Origin: an uncultured Pelagibacteraceae bacterium
Lineage (GTDB): Bacteria > Pseudomonadota > Alphaproteobacteria > Pelagibacterales > Pelagibacteraceae
Assembly: GCA_902556065.1 (NCBI GenBank)
Contig: CACDUV010000001.1
Location: 94,534-158,533 of the forward strand
DNA: 64,000 nucleotides
Direction: 5' to 3'
The position numbers and the translations under genes were made by a program. A model generated the notes under the pieces. It did not search any database and was not told where the DNA came from. It saw only the letters and a program-made list of their open reading frames with translations. Position 1 is the stretch's first letter. Every line of letters begins with the position of its first letter. Below are positions 44,022 to 52,345 of the stretch, piece by piece.

Positions 44022-44908
44022 TACTTGTGTTTAACAAGTTTTAACTTTTCTCTAGTTTCTGATGGTGTCATTGGGGCATAGCCAAGTTCATCTATAATTC
44101 TTACAGCTTTTTCTACCAATTGAGCGTTAGTAGCTAATTTACCTTTAGATAAATATAAATTATCCTCTAATCCAACTCTTGGGTTCCCTCCCATCAAAAC
44201 GGTTTGAGCAACAAATGGCATTTCATTTTTTGAAATTGCAAAACCTGACCAAATCCCTTCTTTTGGCATTATATCTTTCATGGCTTGCATAGCTAATGTT
44301 GTAGCAGGTGCTCCCCATGGAATTCCTAAACACATTTGAAACATTGGTGGATCACTTAATAACCCTTCTTTATATAATTGCGCACCAAACCACATGTTTC
44401 CTAAATCAAAAGCTTCTATTTCTGGTTTAACTTTTATCTCTTTTAATTTCTTTGCTGCTTTTCTTAAATCATTTGGTGTATTAACTGTAATTACTGAGCT
44501 ATCACCAAAATTTAAAGTACCCGCATCTAGAGTGCAAATTTCTGGAAGAAATTGTTCAGCGTTTGCAATTCTTTCCATTACATTTGCCATATCAGTCATA
44601 GGACCAAAATCTAAAGGATTTTTACCTTGTCCAATATCAAGATCTCCCCCCATACCTGTTGTTAAATTTAATATTACATCTGTGTCACTTGAACGAACTC
44701 TATCTACAACCTCTTTATATAACTCTAATCTTCTACTTGGTGTTCCGTCTTCTTCCCTCACATGTATATGAGCAATAGCAGCTCCTGCTTTTGCAGCTTC
44801 AATTGATGCTTTAGCAATTTGTTCTGGTGTTTTTGGTAAATCTGGATGCTTGCTTGCGGTATCTCCTGACCCCGTAACAGCACATGATATGAATACCTTG
44901 TTGTTCAT
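44021..44908 (-). CDS. Beta-keto acid cleavage enzyme (DUF849), dehydrocarnitine-cleaving type
   Basis: 295 residues of the BKACE (DUF849) family: zinc enzymes that cleave a beta-keto acid with acetyl-CoA to give acetoacetate and a new CoA thioester. Seen: FISCAVTGSGDTASKHPDLPKTPEQIA, AGAAIAHIHVREEDGTPSRR (metal His pair) and NLTTGMGGD, ending with MGGNPRVGLEDNLYLSKGKLATNAQLVEKA. Next to carnitine dehydrogenase this is expected to act on 3-dehydrocarnitine, giving betainyl-CoA plus acetoacetate (established for the cdhABC-type pathway). Divergent from the thioesterase across 47 bases. Confidence 0.93.
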   Translation of the reverse strand: MNNKVFISCAVTGSGDTASKHPDLPKTPEQIAKASIEAAKAGAAIAHIHVREEDGTPSRRLELYKEVVDRVRSSDTDVILNLTTGMGGDLDIGQGKNPLDFGPMTDMANVMERIANAEQFLPEICTLDAGTLNFGDSSVITVNTPNDLRKAAKKLKEIKVKPEIEAFDLGNMWFGAQLYKEGLLSDPPMFQMCLGIPWGAPATTLAMQAMKDIMPKEGIWSGFAISKNEMPFVAQTVLMGGNPRVGLEDNLYLSKGKLATNAQLVEKAVRIIDELGYAPMTPSETREKLKLVKHK

Positions 44909-44955
44909 TTTAAGTAAGATTTATACTATTATAAAAAGGACGAGGGAATAAAAAA

Positions 44956-45423
44956 ATGTCTTTTCACATAACAAACCAAACAATCAAAAAAGAATGGACT
45001 GATTATAATAATCATATGAACATGGCTTACTATGTCTTAGTTTTTGATCAGACTTGGGAGATCATTCTAGAAAAGTTCAAGATGGGTGAAAAATCAGCAA
45101 AGGATACCCAAAGAAGTACCATGGTTGTTGAAACTCGCACTACATATGATGGTGAAGTTAAAGAGGGAGATGAAGTAGAAATTGTTTTAACCTTCTTTGA
45201 TCATGATAAAAAGAGATTACATTTTAAGATGGAAATGATTGAAAAATCATCAAAAAAATTATCAGCAACTATTGAAATGTTAGCTCTTTATATTGATCTT
45301 AGTAAAAGAAAAGTTACAGAATTTGAAGATGAAAAAATTAAAATTATGGATAACTTCATAAATGAAAATAAAAATGAATTTAATTCCGATAATTTATCCA
45401 TTATTGGAAAACTTAAAAAATGA
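44956..45423 (+). CDS. Betainyl-CoA thioesterase-like hotdog protein
   Basis: 155 residues, 4HBT/hotdog fold. TIKKEWTDYNNHMNMAYYVLVFDQTWE is the thioesterase helix and active-site Asp region. RSTMVVETRTTYDGEVKEGDEVEIVLTFFDHDKKRLHFKMEM is the beta-sheet core. In the carnitine pathway the betainyl-CoA product of BKACE is hydrolysed to glycine betaine by such a protein, often fused to carnitine dehydrogenase. It starts a plus-strand operon and overlaps the TauD-family gene by 4 bases (ATGA). A purine-rich GAGGGAA precedes the start. Confidence 0.85.
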   Translation: MSFHITNQTIKKEWTDYNNHMNMAYYVLVFDQTWEIILEKFKMGEKSAKDTQRSTMVVETRTTYDGEVKEGDEVEIVLTFFDHDKKRLHFKMEMIEKSSKKLSATIEMLALYIDLSKRKVTEFEDEKIKIMDNFINENKNEFNSDNLSIIGKLKK

Positions 45424-46250
45424 TTGATGTAAAATTATTATCAGGAGCATTAGGTGCTGAAATAAGTGGAATTGACTTGACTGACGTTTCAGATGAAAAT
45501 TTTAAAAGAATAAATAACCTATTATTAGAACACAAAGTTATATTTTTTCGAAATCAACCTTTGACTTCAGAACAACATGTTGCTTTAGCTTCAAAATTTG
45601 GACCATTAGAAACACATGCTTATGTAAGAGGTTTAAGTGAATTCCCCGAAATAATAAGAATAATAAAAAAGCCTGAAGAAAAAACACAATGGGGTGAAGG
45701 TTGGCATTCAGATGTTAGCTATAACGAAAAACCAACTAAAGCTGTAATTTTAAAATCAATTAAAATTCCACCAGTTGGAGGAGATACTGTTTTCTCAAAC
45801 ATGGAACTTGCATGGGAGACCCTAGAAGAAGAGATAAAAAATAAAATCAAAAATAAAAAAGCAGTTCATTCCTCATTAGGAGGTGGGTTTTTCCTTGATA
45901 AATATAAAGCAATGCAAAGTAATGGAAATATGGATGAATATTCAAATACTCATCCAATTTTAAGAACTCATCCAGAAACAGGTAAAAAAATTCTTTTTGT
46001 AAATTGGACTTACACAAAAGAAATTGTTGCTATGGACAAAGAAGAAAGTAAAGAGATATTAAATTATTTATTTGAACATCAGGCAAGATTAGATCTTACT
46101 TGTAGATTTAAATGGACCGAAAATGCAGTGGCTATTTGGGATAATAGAAGTGTTCAGCATTATGCTATTGCTGATTTTTATCCAAATAAAGGCCTTGGTT
46201 TTGAAAGAGTAATGGATCGTATAGCTGTTGAAGGGGATCATCCACAATAA
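45420..46250 (+). CDS. TauD/TfdA-family 2OG-Fe(II) dioxygenase
   Basis: 276 residues. Iron ligands H96-x-D98 in GWHSDVSY and H247 in RSVQHYAIADF, with 2OG arginine in GFERVMDRIAV. N-terminal GALGAEISGIDLTDVSDENF and KVIFFRNQPLTSEQHVALASKFGPLE are standard TauD. Family substrates range from taurine to herbicides and quaternary amines. It is coupled to the thioesterase (4-base overlap) and sits 3 bases before the PhnZ-like HD gene. An oxygenase that hydroxylates a carbon next to a group later removed by the HD enzyme is the PhnY/PhnZ logic, but PhnY itself is not of the TauD family. Substrate unknown. Confidence 0.9.
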   Translation: MIDVKLLSGALGAEISGIDLTDVSDENFKRINNLLLEHKVIFFRNQPLTSEQHVALASKFGPLETHAYVRGLSEFPEIIRIIKKPEEKTQWGEGWHSDVSYNEKPTKAVILKSIKIPPVGGDTVFSNMELAWETLEEEIKNKIKNKKAVHSSLGGGFFLDKYKAMQSNGNMDEYSNTHPILRTHPETGKKILFVNWTYTKEIVAMDKEESKEILNYLFEHQARLDLTCRFKWTENAVAIWDNRSVQHYAIADFYPNKGLGFERVMDRIAVEGDHPQ

Positions 46251-46253
46251 TAA

Positions 46254-46790
46254 ATGAAGATAATTTATAAAATCATTTCAAATTTTATAAATAATAAATC
46301 TTTGTACATTGGAGAGAAAGTAACTATGTCAGAACATATGATTCAGTCAGCAATGCTTGCTGAAAAAGCTAAATGTAATGATGATTTAATTTGTGCATGT
46401 TTACTTCATGATTATGGTCATTTTCTTTTAGAAGATCCTGAAGAATTAGTTAAAAATAAATTAAATGGAGAGCATGAAAATATTGGATATCAGTATTTAA
46501 AAAAATTTTTTGGACAAAAAATTGTTGAGCCAATTAAATACCATGTTTTGGCTAAACGTTATTTAGCTCGAGACAAAAAATATTTTGATTTTTTATCAGA
46601 TGCGTCAAAAATAAGCCTCAAATTACAAGGCGGAGTTTTAAATGACAAAGAAAGTAAAAAGTTTGAAAATAAATCTTACTTTAAGCCATCAATTCTTCTT
46701 CGAAAATTTGATGAAGCCGCTAAAAGAACTGACATAAAAATGAAATCTATTCATGACTATGAAAAGTTGTTAAGTTCAAAACTTATATGA
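46254..46790 (+). CDS. PhnZ/TmpB-like HD-domain mixed-valence di-iron oxygenase
   Basis: 178 residues, cytoplasmic HD domain. Residues expected for PhnZ-type enzymes appear with matching spacing: Tyr18 and Glu21 in LYIGEKV (PhnZ Y24/E27), His28, His52-Asp53 and His56 in LLHDYGH, His74 in GEHENIG, His97 in KYHVLAKRYL with Lys101 (PhnZ K108), and Asp153 in RKFDEAAKR. PhnZ numbers are from memory. The family cleaves a C-P bond (PhnZ, TmpB) or C-C bond (inositol oxygenase) in an alpha-hydroxylated substrate. Lys101 supports an anionic phosphonate- or carboxylate-bearing substrate. Translationally tight with a TauD oxygenase and a GMC oxidoreductase (4-base overlap). Confidence 0.85.
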   Translation: MKIIYKIISNFINNKSLYIGEKVTMSEHMIQSAMLAEKAKCNDDLICACLLHDYGHFLLEDPEELVKNKLNGEHENIGYQYLKKFFGQKIVEPIKYHVLAKRYLARDKKYFDFLSDASKISLKLQGGVLNDKESKKFENKSYFKPSILLRKFDEAAKRTDIKMKSIHDYEKLLSSKLI

Positions 46791-48367
46791 ATTTCGATTA
46801 TTTAATCATTGGCGCTGGAAGTGCAGGCTGTGTACTTGCAAATCGATTAACAGAAAATGATCAAAACAATGTAGCCATATTTGAAGCTGGGAAACCCAGT
46901 GATATCTGGAAAGTCAACATGCCACTTGCGATTTTATACACAATGCATGATCCAAAGTATAACTACAAATATTATTCAGAACCAGAACCTCATCTACATA
47001 ACAGAAGATTATTTTGTCCAAGAGGAAAAATGATTGGTGGATGTTCTGCGCATAATGGAATGGTATTCGTAAGAGGTAATCCGAATGATTATCAAAGATG
47101 GGCATCATTTGGATTGGAAGATTGGTCTTATGAAAAAGTTCTTCCCTATTTTAAAAAAATTGAAACATGGTCTGAGGGAGAAAATGAATATCGTGGTGGC
47201 AGTGGAATACTACCAGTAAACCAATCTAAAAATAAAAACCCTTTATTCAAAGCATTTGTCGATTCAGCTGGTGAAGCAGGCTACAAAATAAATAATGACA
47301 TGAATGGTAAAGAACAAGAAGGTTTTGGAATGTACGATGTTACTATCCATAAAGGAGAGAGAGCAAGTGTATCTAAGTATTATTTAAATCCTGCTAAAAA
47401 AAGAAAAAACCTTAAAGTATTTACAGAAGCTTTTGTTGAAAGAATAATTTTTGATGGAAAAAAAGCAATTGGAATTGAAGTAAAAATAAAAAATAAAGTC
47501 GAAAAGATTTATGCTAATAAAGAAGTAATTTTAAGTGGAGGAGCAATCAATTCACCGCAATTACTAATGCTTTCTGGAATTGGTCCAAGCCAACACTTAA
47601 AAGATAAAGGAATTAGTATTGTTCACAACTTAGATGGTGTTGGAAAAAACTTACAGGATCACTTGGAAACTTATGTTCAGCAAGAATGCAAAACTAAAGA
47701 CACCTTATACTCATACGTTAATAAGTTAAATATGGTTAGAATTGGAATTCAATGGTTTTTGAATAAAAGTGGTCCTTGTTCTACTTCTTTCTTGGAAGCT
47801 GGAGGATTTTGTAAATCATCTCCAGAAAGAGAGTATCCAAATATTCAATTTCATTTTTTTCCTGCCTTTGTAATCGATCATGGATTAGTTGATCCAGATA
47901 GGCATGGTTATCAGTTACATGCAAGTCCAAACCATCCAAAAAGTAGAGGTCATATAACTTTAAACAGCTCAAACCCTTATGATTATCCAAAAATTCAATT
48001 TAATTATCTAGAACATGGGGATGATTTAAAACAAACAATAGAATGTATTCATGTAGCTAGAAAAATTTTAGGACAAGACTCTTTGAAGCCTTTTGCAGGA
48101 AAAGAGATTGGACCAGGAGAACATGCTCAAACTAATGAGGTATTCGAAGAATACATTAGATCTAAAGCTGAGACTGCTTACCACCCATCTTGTACTTTAA
48201 AAATGGGAGTAGACAATATGTCTGTTGTAGATCAAAAACTAAAAGTTCATGGTGTTGAAAATCTAAGAGTAGTTGATGCGTCTGTAATGCCTGAAATTAC
48301 AAGCGGAAACCTTAACGCTCCAACATTAATGATTGCTGAAAGAGCATCCGAATTTATTTTAAATTAA
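46787..48367 (+). CDS. betA: Choline dehydrogenase-like GMC oxidoreductase
   Basis: FAD enzyme that oxidises an alcohol such as choline to the aldehyde. 526 residues. FAD motif YLIIGAGSAGCVLANRLTEN, GMC signature 1 RGKMIGGCSAHNGMVFVRGN, signature 2 LSGGAINSPQLLMLSGIGP, catalytic His in AYHPSCTLKMG and the end NLNAPTLMIAERASEF. BetA is about 550 residues and this is close. No betaine aldehyde dehydrogenase is adjacent; the aldehyde dehydrogenase at 57856 is one candidate. It overlaps the HD gene by 4 bases, so it belongs to the same operon and may oxidise an alcohol intermediate other than choline. Confidence 0.85.
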   Translation: MNFDYLIIGAGSAGCVLANRLTENDQNNVAIFEAGKPSDIWKVNMPLAILYTMHDPKYNYKYYSEPEPHLHNRRLFCPRGKMIGGCSAHNGMVFVRGNPNDYQRWASFGLEDWSYEKVLPYFKKIETWSEGENEYRGGSGILPVNQSKNKNPLFKAFVDSAGEAGYKINNDMNGKEQEGFGMYDVTIHKGERASVSKYYLNPAKKRKNLKVFTEAFVERIIFDGKKAIGIEVKIKNKVEKIYANKEVILSGGAINSPQLLMLSGIGPSQHLKDKGISIVHNLDGVGKNLQDHLETYVQQECKTKDTLYSYVNKLNMVRIGIQWFLNKSGPCSTSFLEAGGFCKSSPEREYPNIQFHFFPAFVIDHGLVDPDRHGYQLHASPNHPKSRGHITLNSSNPYDYPKIQFNYLEHGDDLKQTIECIHVARKILGQDSLKPFAGKEIGPGEHAQTNEVFEEYIRSKAETAYHPSCTLKMGVDNMSVVDQKLKVHGVENLRVVDASVMPEITSGNLNAPTLMIAERASEFILN

Positions 48368-48369
48368 AA

Positions 48370-49356
48370 TTATTTGTTACGATAAACCGAGATTAAACAA
48401 ATAATTTCAAACATTATAGAAGCTGCAACCATTGCTGTAATTTGATTTGGACTATCTTTTGTTGGCATTAAACAAGCAACATCTCCTCCAATTACATTTT
48501 TTCCTTTTAAACACTGAATCAGCTTACGTGCTTCATCCATATTAAATCCTTTATACGCAGGCTCTATATTTGCTACTCCTGGAGCTACTGCTGGATCTAA
48601 ACAATCTAAATCGAAAGTAACATAAATTGGATTGTCACCTAGTCTATCTAAAATCATTTTCACACATTTTTCATGACCCCATTCTCTATATTCATCCATT
48701 GTAATTACTTGATAACCAATATCGTAACTTGCTTGTAACCAATCTAATGTTCTTGGATTTCCTCTTATACCTATCTGAGTACTTGTATGTGGATCAACAT
48801 TTCCTTGTTTAACTAAATAAGAAGCCCAATGTGCTGCTGATTTTTTTGCGCCTAGAAAATGATCTAATTTTTCAAAACAATCTGTATGGGCATCAAAATG
48901 TAGAAATGTTATTTTTTTTCCTTTAGTTAATTTTGAATTCTTTTTTGCTAAACTTTGAACAATTCCTCCAGTTACCGAATGATCTCCACCAATTGAAACA
49001 ACTGGTTTTTCAGCTTGTTCTATATGATCGTAAAAAGCCGAAATTCTTTCTATACATTTTTCATTATCATTAGCTTCTGGAAAAGGAACATCTCCCAAAT
49101 CGTGAATTTTATTTTCTTTCCAAGGATCAATTTTGTAATCAAAGTGAGATCGTCTCAACATTGCAGAAATATTTCTAACTGCTCTTGGACCTAAATGCTG
49201 ATCTCTTTCGGTAGTTCCATTCCCAGTACTATGAGGAACGCCTACTAACGCTATGTCACAATTTTTCGGGTCTGGATCATTTTTACATCTAAATAAAGTT
49301 GGTATACCCCACCAATAAAGGGTTTCCATCATTATTTTATCTTCTTCAGAAATCAT
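48370..49356 (-). CDS. Ureohydrolase-family enzyme with altered substrate loop
   Basis: The start chosen is ATG 49356, 328 residues. The track start at 49395 would add a hydrophobic stretch (FLNLLNLCNILF) in A+T-rich intergenic sequence and is less likely. Metal ligands H126 (GGDHSVTGG), D155/H157/D159 (HFDAHTDCF) and D249/D251 (FDLDCLDP) are complete, so it should be an active binuclear hydrolase. The loop that reads GTGTPE in agmatinases is GVANIEPAYKG here, and about ten residues elsewhere differ, so the substrate is probably not agmatine. Convergent with the GMC gene (2-base gap) and divergent from the DMT pair. Confidence 0.85.
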   Translation of the reverse strand: MISEEDKIMMETLYWWGIPTLFRCKNDPDPKNCDIALVGVPHSTGNGTTERDQHLGPRAVRNISAMLRRSHFDYKIDPWKENKIHDLGDVPFPEANDNEKCIERISAFYDHIEQAEKPVVSIGGDHSVTGGIVQSLAKKNSKLTKGKKITFLHFDAHTDCFEKLDHFLGAKKSAAHWASYLVKQGNVDPHTSTQIGIRGNPRTLDWLQASYDIGYQVITMDEYREWGHEKCVKMILDRLGDNPIYVTFDLDCLDPAVAPGVANIEPAYKGFNMDEARKLIQCLKGKNVIGGDVACLMPTKDSPNQITAMVAASIMFEIICLISVYRNK

Positions 49357-49419
49357 GAATAGAATATTGCATAAATTTAATAAATTTAAAAACACATTCT
49401 TTTTTGATATATACCGACA

Positions 49420-50370
49420 ATGAGCACTCCAAACAATAATCCTAAAGGAATAGTTTACATATTAATAGCCATGATGGTTTTTTCTGTACAGGATGGAATT
49501 ATGAAACATATTTACAATTTTGTTTCACTTTATGAAGTTTACTTAATTAGAACAGTGGTAAGTTTTGTGCTTATCTTAGCATTTTTAATAATTAGAAAAA
49601 AACCAATAGTATTTAAAAGCCAATATCCTTTTTTAACTTTTTTACGAGTAATACTTTTTTTCTTTGGTTTTAGTTCTTTTTATGTTTCTTTAACTGTATT
49701 ACCGCTTGGTACTGCAACAGCTTTATTTTTTGTTACTCCATTTTTAATTACAATATTTGCTCATTTTTTTTTAAAAGAAGAAATAGGAATAAGAAGATGG
49801 GCTGCTGTAGTAGTGGGATTTATTGGAGTTTATGTAACACTAAATCCTGATTTTAGTAATTTTAATTATTTAAGTTTGCTGCCTATTTTGTGTGCGTTTT
49901 GTTATTCCTTATCAATGATAATAATAAAAAAAACATCTGACAAAGATAGTGTGCACACGCAAACGTTTACATTTTATATTGGCGCAATGATACTTAGTAT
50001 AATTTTTTATTTTGTCATTGGTGATGGTCAATATAACAATTCAGATCATCCAGCTTCTCAATTTATATTTAGAGAATGGTTTGTTGATTTTAATGCTAAT
50101 ATTTTATTAATGGTTGCAACTGGAATTACAGCTACTCTTGCTTTTCTTTTTTTATTTACTGCTTACAGCATTGCTTCTCCAGCTGTTGTTTCGCCTTTTG
50201 AATATTCAATATTATTTTGGTCGCCGCTTGTAGGATGGTTATTTTTTGAAGAGATACCTTCATTAAATACAGCAATTGGTATTTTAATAATAGTATCCAG
50301 CGGTATTTATATTTTTATTCGTGAAAAAGCACAAAATCAATCTATAGCTACAGAAAAACCTCTTAGATAA
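49420..50370 (+). CDS. DMT (EamA) family transporter, tandem copy A
   Basis: 316 residues, about ten helices. First half ends with LPLGTATALFFVTPFLITIFAHFFLKEEIGIRRWAAVVVGFIGVYVTLNP; second half ends with ASPAVVSPFEYSILFWSPLVGWLFFEEIPSLNTAIGILIIVSSGIYIFIREKA. This is the RhaT/EamA-type exporter or permease of SAR11-like genomes. It is followed immediately (0-base gap) by a paralogue with the same plan. Substrate unknown. Confidence 0.88.
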   Translation: MSTPNNNPKGIVYILIAMMVFSVQDGIMKHIYNFVSLYEVYLIRTVVSFVLILAFLIIRKKPIVFKSQYPFLTFLRVILFFFGFSSFYVSLTVLPLGTATALFFVTPFLITIFAHFFLKEEIGIRRWAAVVVGFIGVYVTLNPDFSNFNYLSLLPILCAFCYSLSMIIIKKTSDKDSVHTQTFTFYIGAMILSIIFYFVIGDGQYNNSDHPASQFIFREWFVDFNANILLMVATGITATLAFLFLFTAYSIASPAVVSPFEYSILFWSPLVGWLFFEEIPSLNTAIGILIIVSSGIYIFIREKAQNQSIATEKPLR

Positions 50371-51324
50371 ATGACAAAAGATAATAATTCTAAGGGTATT
50401 ATTTTAATAATCATTGCAATGACATTATTTGCGATGCAAGACTCTTTAATTAAATATATTTTTGAAAAAGCCTCTCTTTATGAGATTTTTTTTGGAAGAT
50501 ACTTTGTTGCTGCTGTTTTGCTTTTTAGTTACATAAAATTTAGAAAACAAAAAGTTTCATTAAAAACTTATTATCCTATTTTAACAATTTTTAGAGTGGT
50601 TCTTCACTTTTTAGCTTTTTCAGCTTTCTTTATTTCTCTTACTTACATGCCCTTAGCAACTGCAAATGCCTTATTTTTCTCTTGTCCTTTTTTTGTGTCT
50701 ATTTTTGCTAAATTTTTTTTGAAAGAATTTATTGGAATAAGAAGATGGTCAGCAATTGTATTTGGTTTCATAGGAGTTTTTATTGTACTTGATCCAAACT
50801 TTTCTGACTTTGAATACAAAAGTTTACTTCCAGTAGTATGTGCATTTTTTTATGCAGCATCCATGACAATAACAAAGTACACATCTGATAAAGACGATGT
50901 AAATACTCAATTATTTTATTTTTATTTAATAGCTCTAATTTTATGTGGTCTTATTTATTTGTTTATGGGAAATGGACAATTAAATAACCCAGACTTTGAT
51001 CCGACTACACAGTTTATTTTTAGAGAATGGTTTTCAAACATCGAATATACATGGAAATTTATCTTATTTTTTGGGTTCGTCGCCTCGATTGCCTTTCTCT
51101 GTATATTTTCTGCCTACATTGTAGCTTCACCTTCTGTAGTTTCTCTTTTTGAATATTCATTAATTATAATGTCAATGATACCTGGATATTTTTTATTTAA
51201 TGAAATTCCATCAAGTAGAACATTTTTTGGAGTTGCGTGTATTATAGCAGCTGGCATTTATATTTACTTTAGAGAAAAAGCTAGAGATCAATATATTGCA
51301 ACAGAAACGCCGGTAAGAAGATGA
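50371..51324 (+). CDS. DMT (EamA) family transporter, tandem copy B
   Basis: 317 residues and evidently a duplicate of the previous gene: both share IGIRRW.A.V.GFIGV, FIFREWF and ASP.VVS.FEYS, and both end IREKA/FREKA..Q.IATE. The copies have clearly diverged, so the duplication is not recent. It overlaps the downstream oxygenase by 4 bases (ATGA). Two tandem DMT subunits might act separately or as a pair; single-subunit DMTs are usual. Confidence 0.88.
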   Translation: MTKDNNSKGIILIIIAMTLFAMQDSLIKYIFEKASLYEIFFGRYFVAAVLLFSYIKFRKQKVSLKTYYPILTIFRVVLHFLAFSAFFISLTYMPLATANALFFSCPFFVSIFAKFFLKEFIGIRRWSAIVFGFIGVFIVLDPNFSDFEYKSLLPVVCAFFYAASMTITKYTSDKDDVNTQLFYFYLIALILCGLIYLFMGNGQLNNPDFDPTTQFIFREWFSNIEYTWKFILFFGFVASIAFLCIFSAYIVASPSVVSLFEYSLIIMSMIPGYFLFNEIPSSRTFFGVACIIAAGIYIYFREKARDQYIATETPVRR

Positions 51325-52289
51325 CCAAAAACTATATACCGACAATCAATATATCATCACTAATTAAAAATAATTTTGAAACTCAAAGTGCTTTTAAAAC
51401 AATTAAAGAAATTGAAAAAGCTTGTGTAAATATAGGTTTTTTCCAAGTGACAGGACATGGACTTAACTTAAAAGAAATTAAAAATATATGTGATGTGGGA
51501 AATAAGTTTTTCAATTTACCAGAAATGAAAAAAAGAAAACTATCGCCAAAAAAGTGGAACAAAAAAAATAAAAATCTTTACAGAGGTTATTTTCCAAATG
51601 ATGTGAATGGCAAAGAAGGTTTAGATATAGGAGATTTAAAAATCACTAAGAAATATTCTTCAAAAATTAAAAACCAATATATTGAATTTTTGGATTTAAA
51701 TACATGTTTTAACAAAACTTCTATAAGAGCCTTGAATAAATATTTTGAAAATATTTATAATTTAAGTGAAACTTTGTTTAAAAGTGTGATTAAATTAAAC
51801 AAACTTAATCCAAATCTTTCAAGCAAGGCTTTTTCAAGGTTAAAAACACTTAGCACCTTAAGATTTAATTTTTATCCAAATCAAACAACTCCAGTAGAAA
51901 TTTCTAAACAAGATGGTGTGGCGCTTGGATGTGAAACACATGTTGATAGTGGAATATTTACAGTTCTCTACCAAGATAAAAAAGGTGGTCTTCAAGTACA
52001 GAATAGAAAAACGAAAAAATGGTATGATGTACCATTAAATAAAAAAGCTTTAGTAGTAAATACTGGTAGAGCTTTAGAATTTTTAAGTAGAGGAAAATTT
52101 AAAGCCACAAATCACAGGGTACTATGGAATAAAAGTAAGAGACTTTCTATTCCATTCTTCTTTGAACCCTCTTATGACTTTAAAATGAACAGATCTTTCC
52201 TTAATTCAAAAAAATATTCTAACAGAGGTCAGATTTACGAAAAATTTCTAAATCAATCATTAAAAAAATTTATTGAATATCAACGTTAA
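51321..52289 (+). CDS. Isopenicillin-N-synthase-like 2OG-Fe(II) oxygenase
   Basis: 322 residues. N-terminal DIOX_N-type region (ACVNIGFFQVTGHGL, FFNLPEMKKRKL) and C-terminal 2OG-FeII_Oxy with HxD in CETHVDSGIFTVLYQ, distal His in ATNHRVLW and the 2OG-binding R-x-S in KRLSIPFFFEPSYD. The fold is that of plant/fungal-type oxygenases and bacterial ethylene-forming or antibiotic-modifying enzymes; no specific reaction can be assigned. Coupled to the two DMT transporters by a 4-base overlap, which suggests that the transported compound may be its substrate or product. Confidence 0.85.
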   Translation: MTKNYIPTINISSLIKNNFETQSAFKTIKEIEKACVNIGFFQVTGHGLNLKEIKNICDVGNKFFNLPEMKKRKLSPKKWNKKNKNLYRGYFPNDVNGKEGLDIGDLKITKKYSSKIKNQYIEFLDLNTCFNKTSIRALNKYFENIYNLSETLFKSVIKLNKLNPNLSSKAFSRLKTLSTLRFNFYPNQTTPVEISKQDGVALGCETHVDSGIFTVLYQDKKGGLQVQNRKTKKWYDVPLNKKALVVNTGRALEFLSRGKFKATNHRVLWNKSKRLSIPFFFEPSYDFKMNRSFLNSKKYSNRGQIYEKFLNQSLKKFIEYQR

Positions 52290-52345
52290 AATACTTTAAG
52301 TCGTTGAAAATTTATAATTAACTTTTATAAAGAATTTATAATTTG

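Noticed and set aside
37892-48367. Anaerobic carnitine reduction (Cai) pathway
   Set aside because: No CaiA/B/D-like acyl-CoA dehydrogenase, CoA transferase or crotonobetainyl-CoA hydratase is present; the genes fit oxidative conversion to betaine instead.
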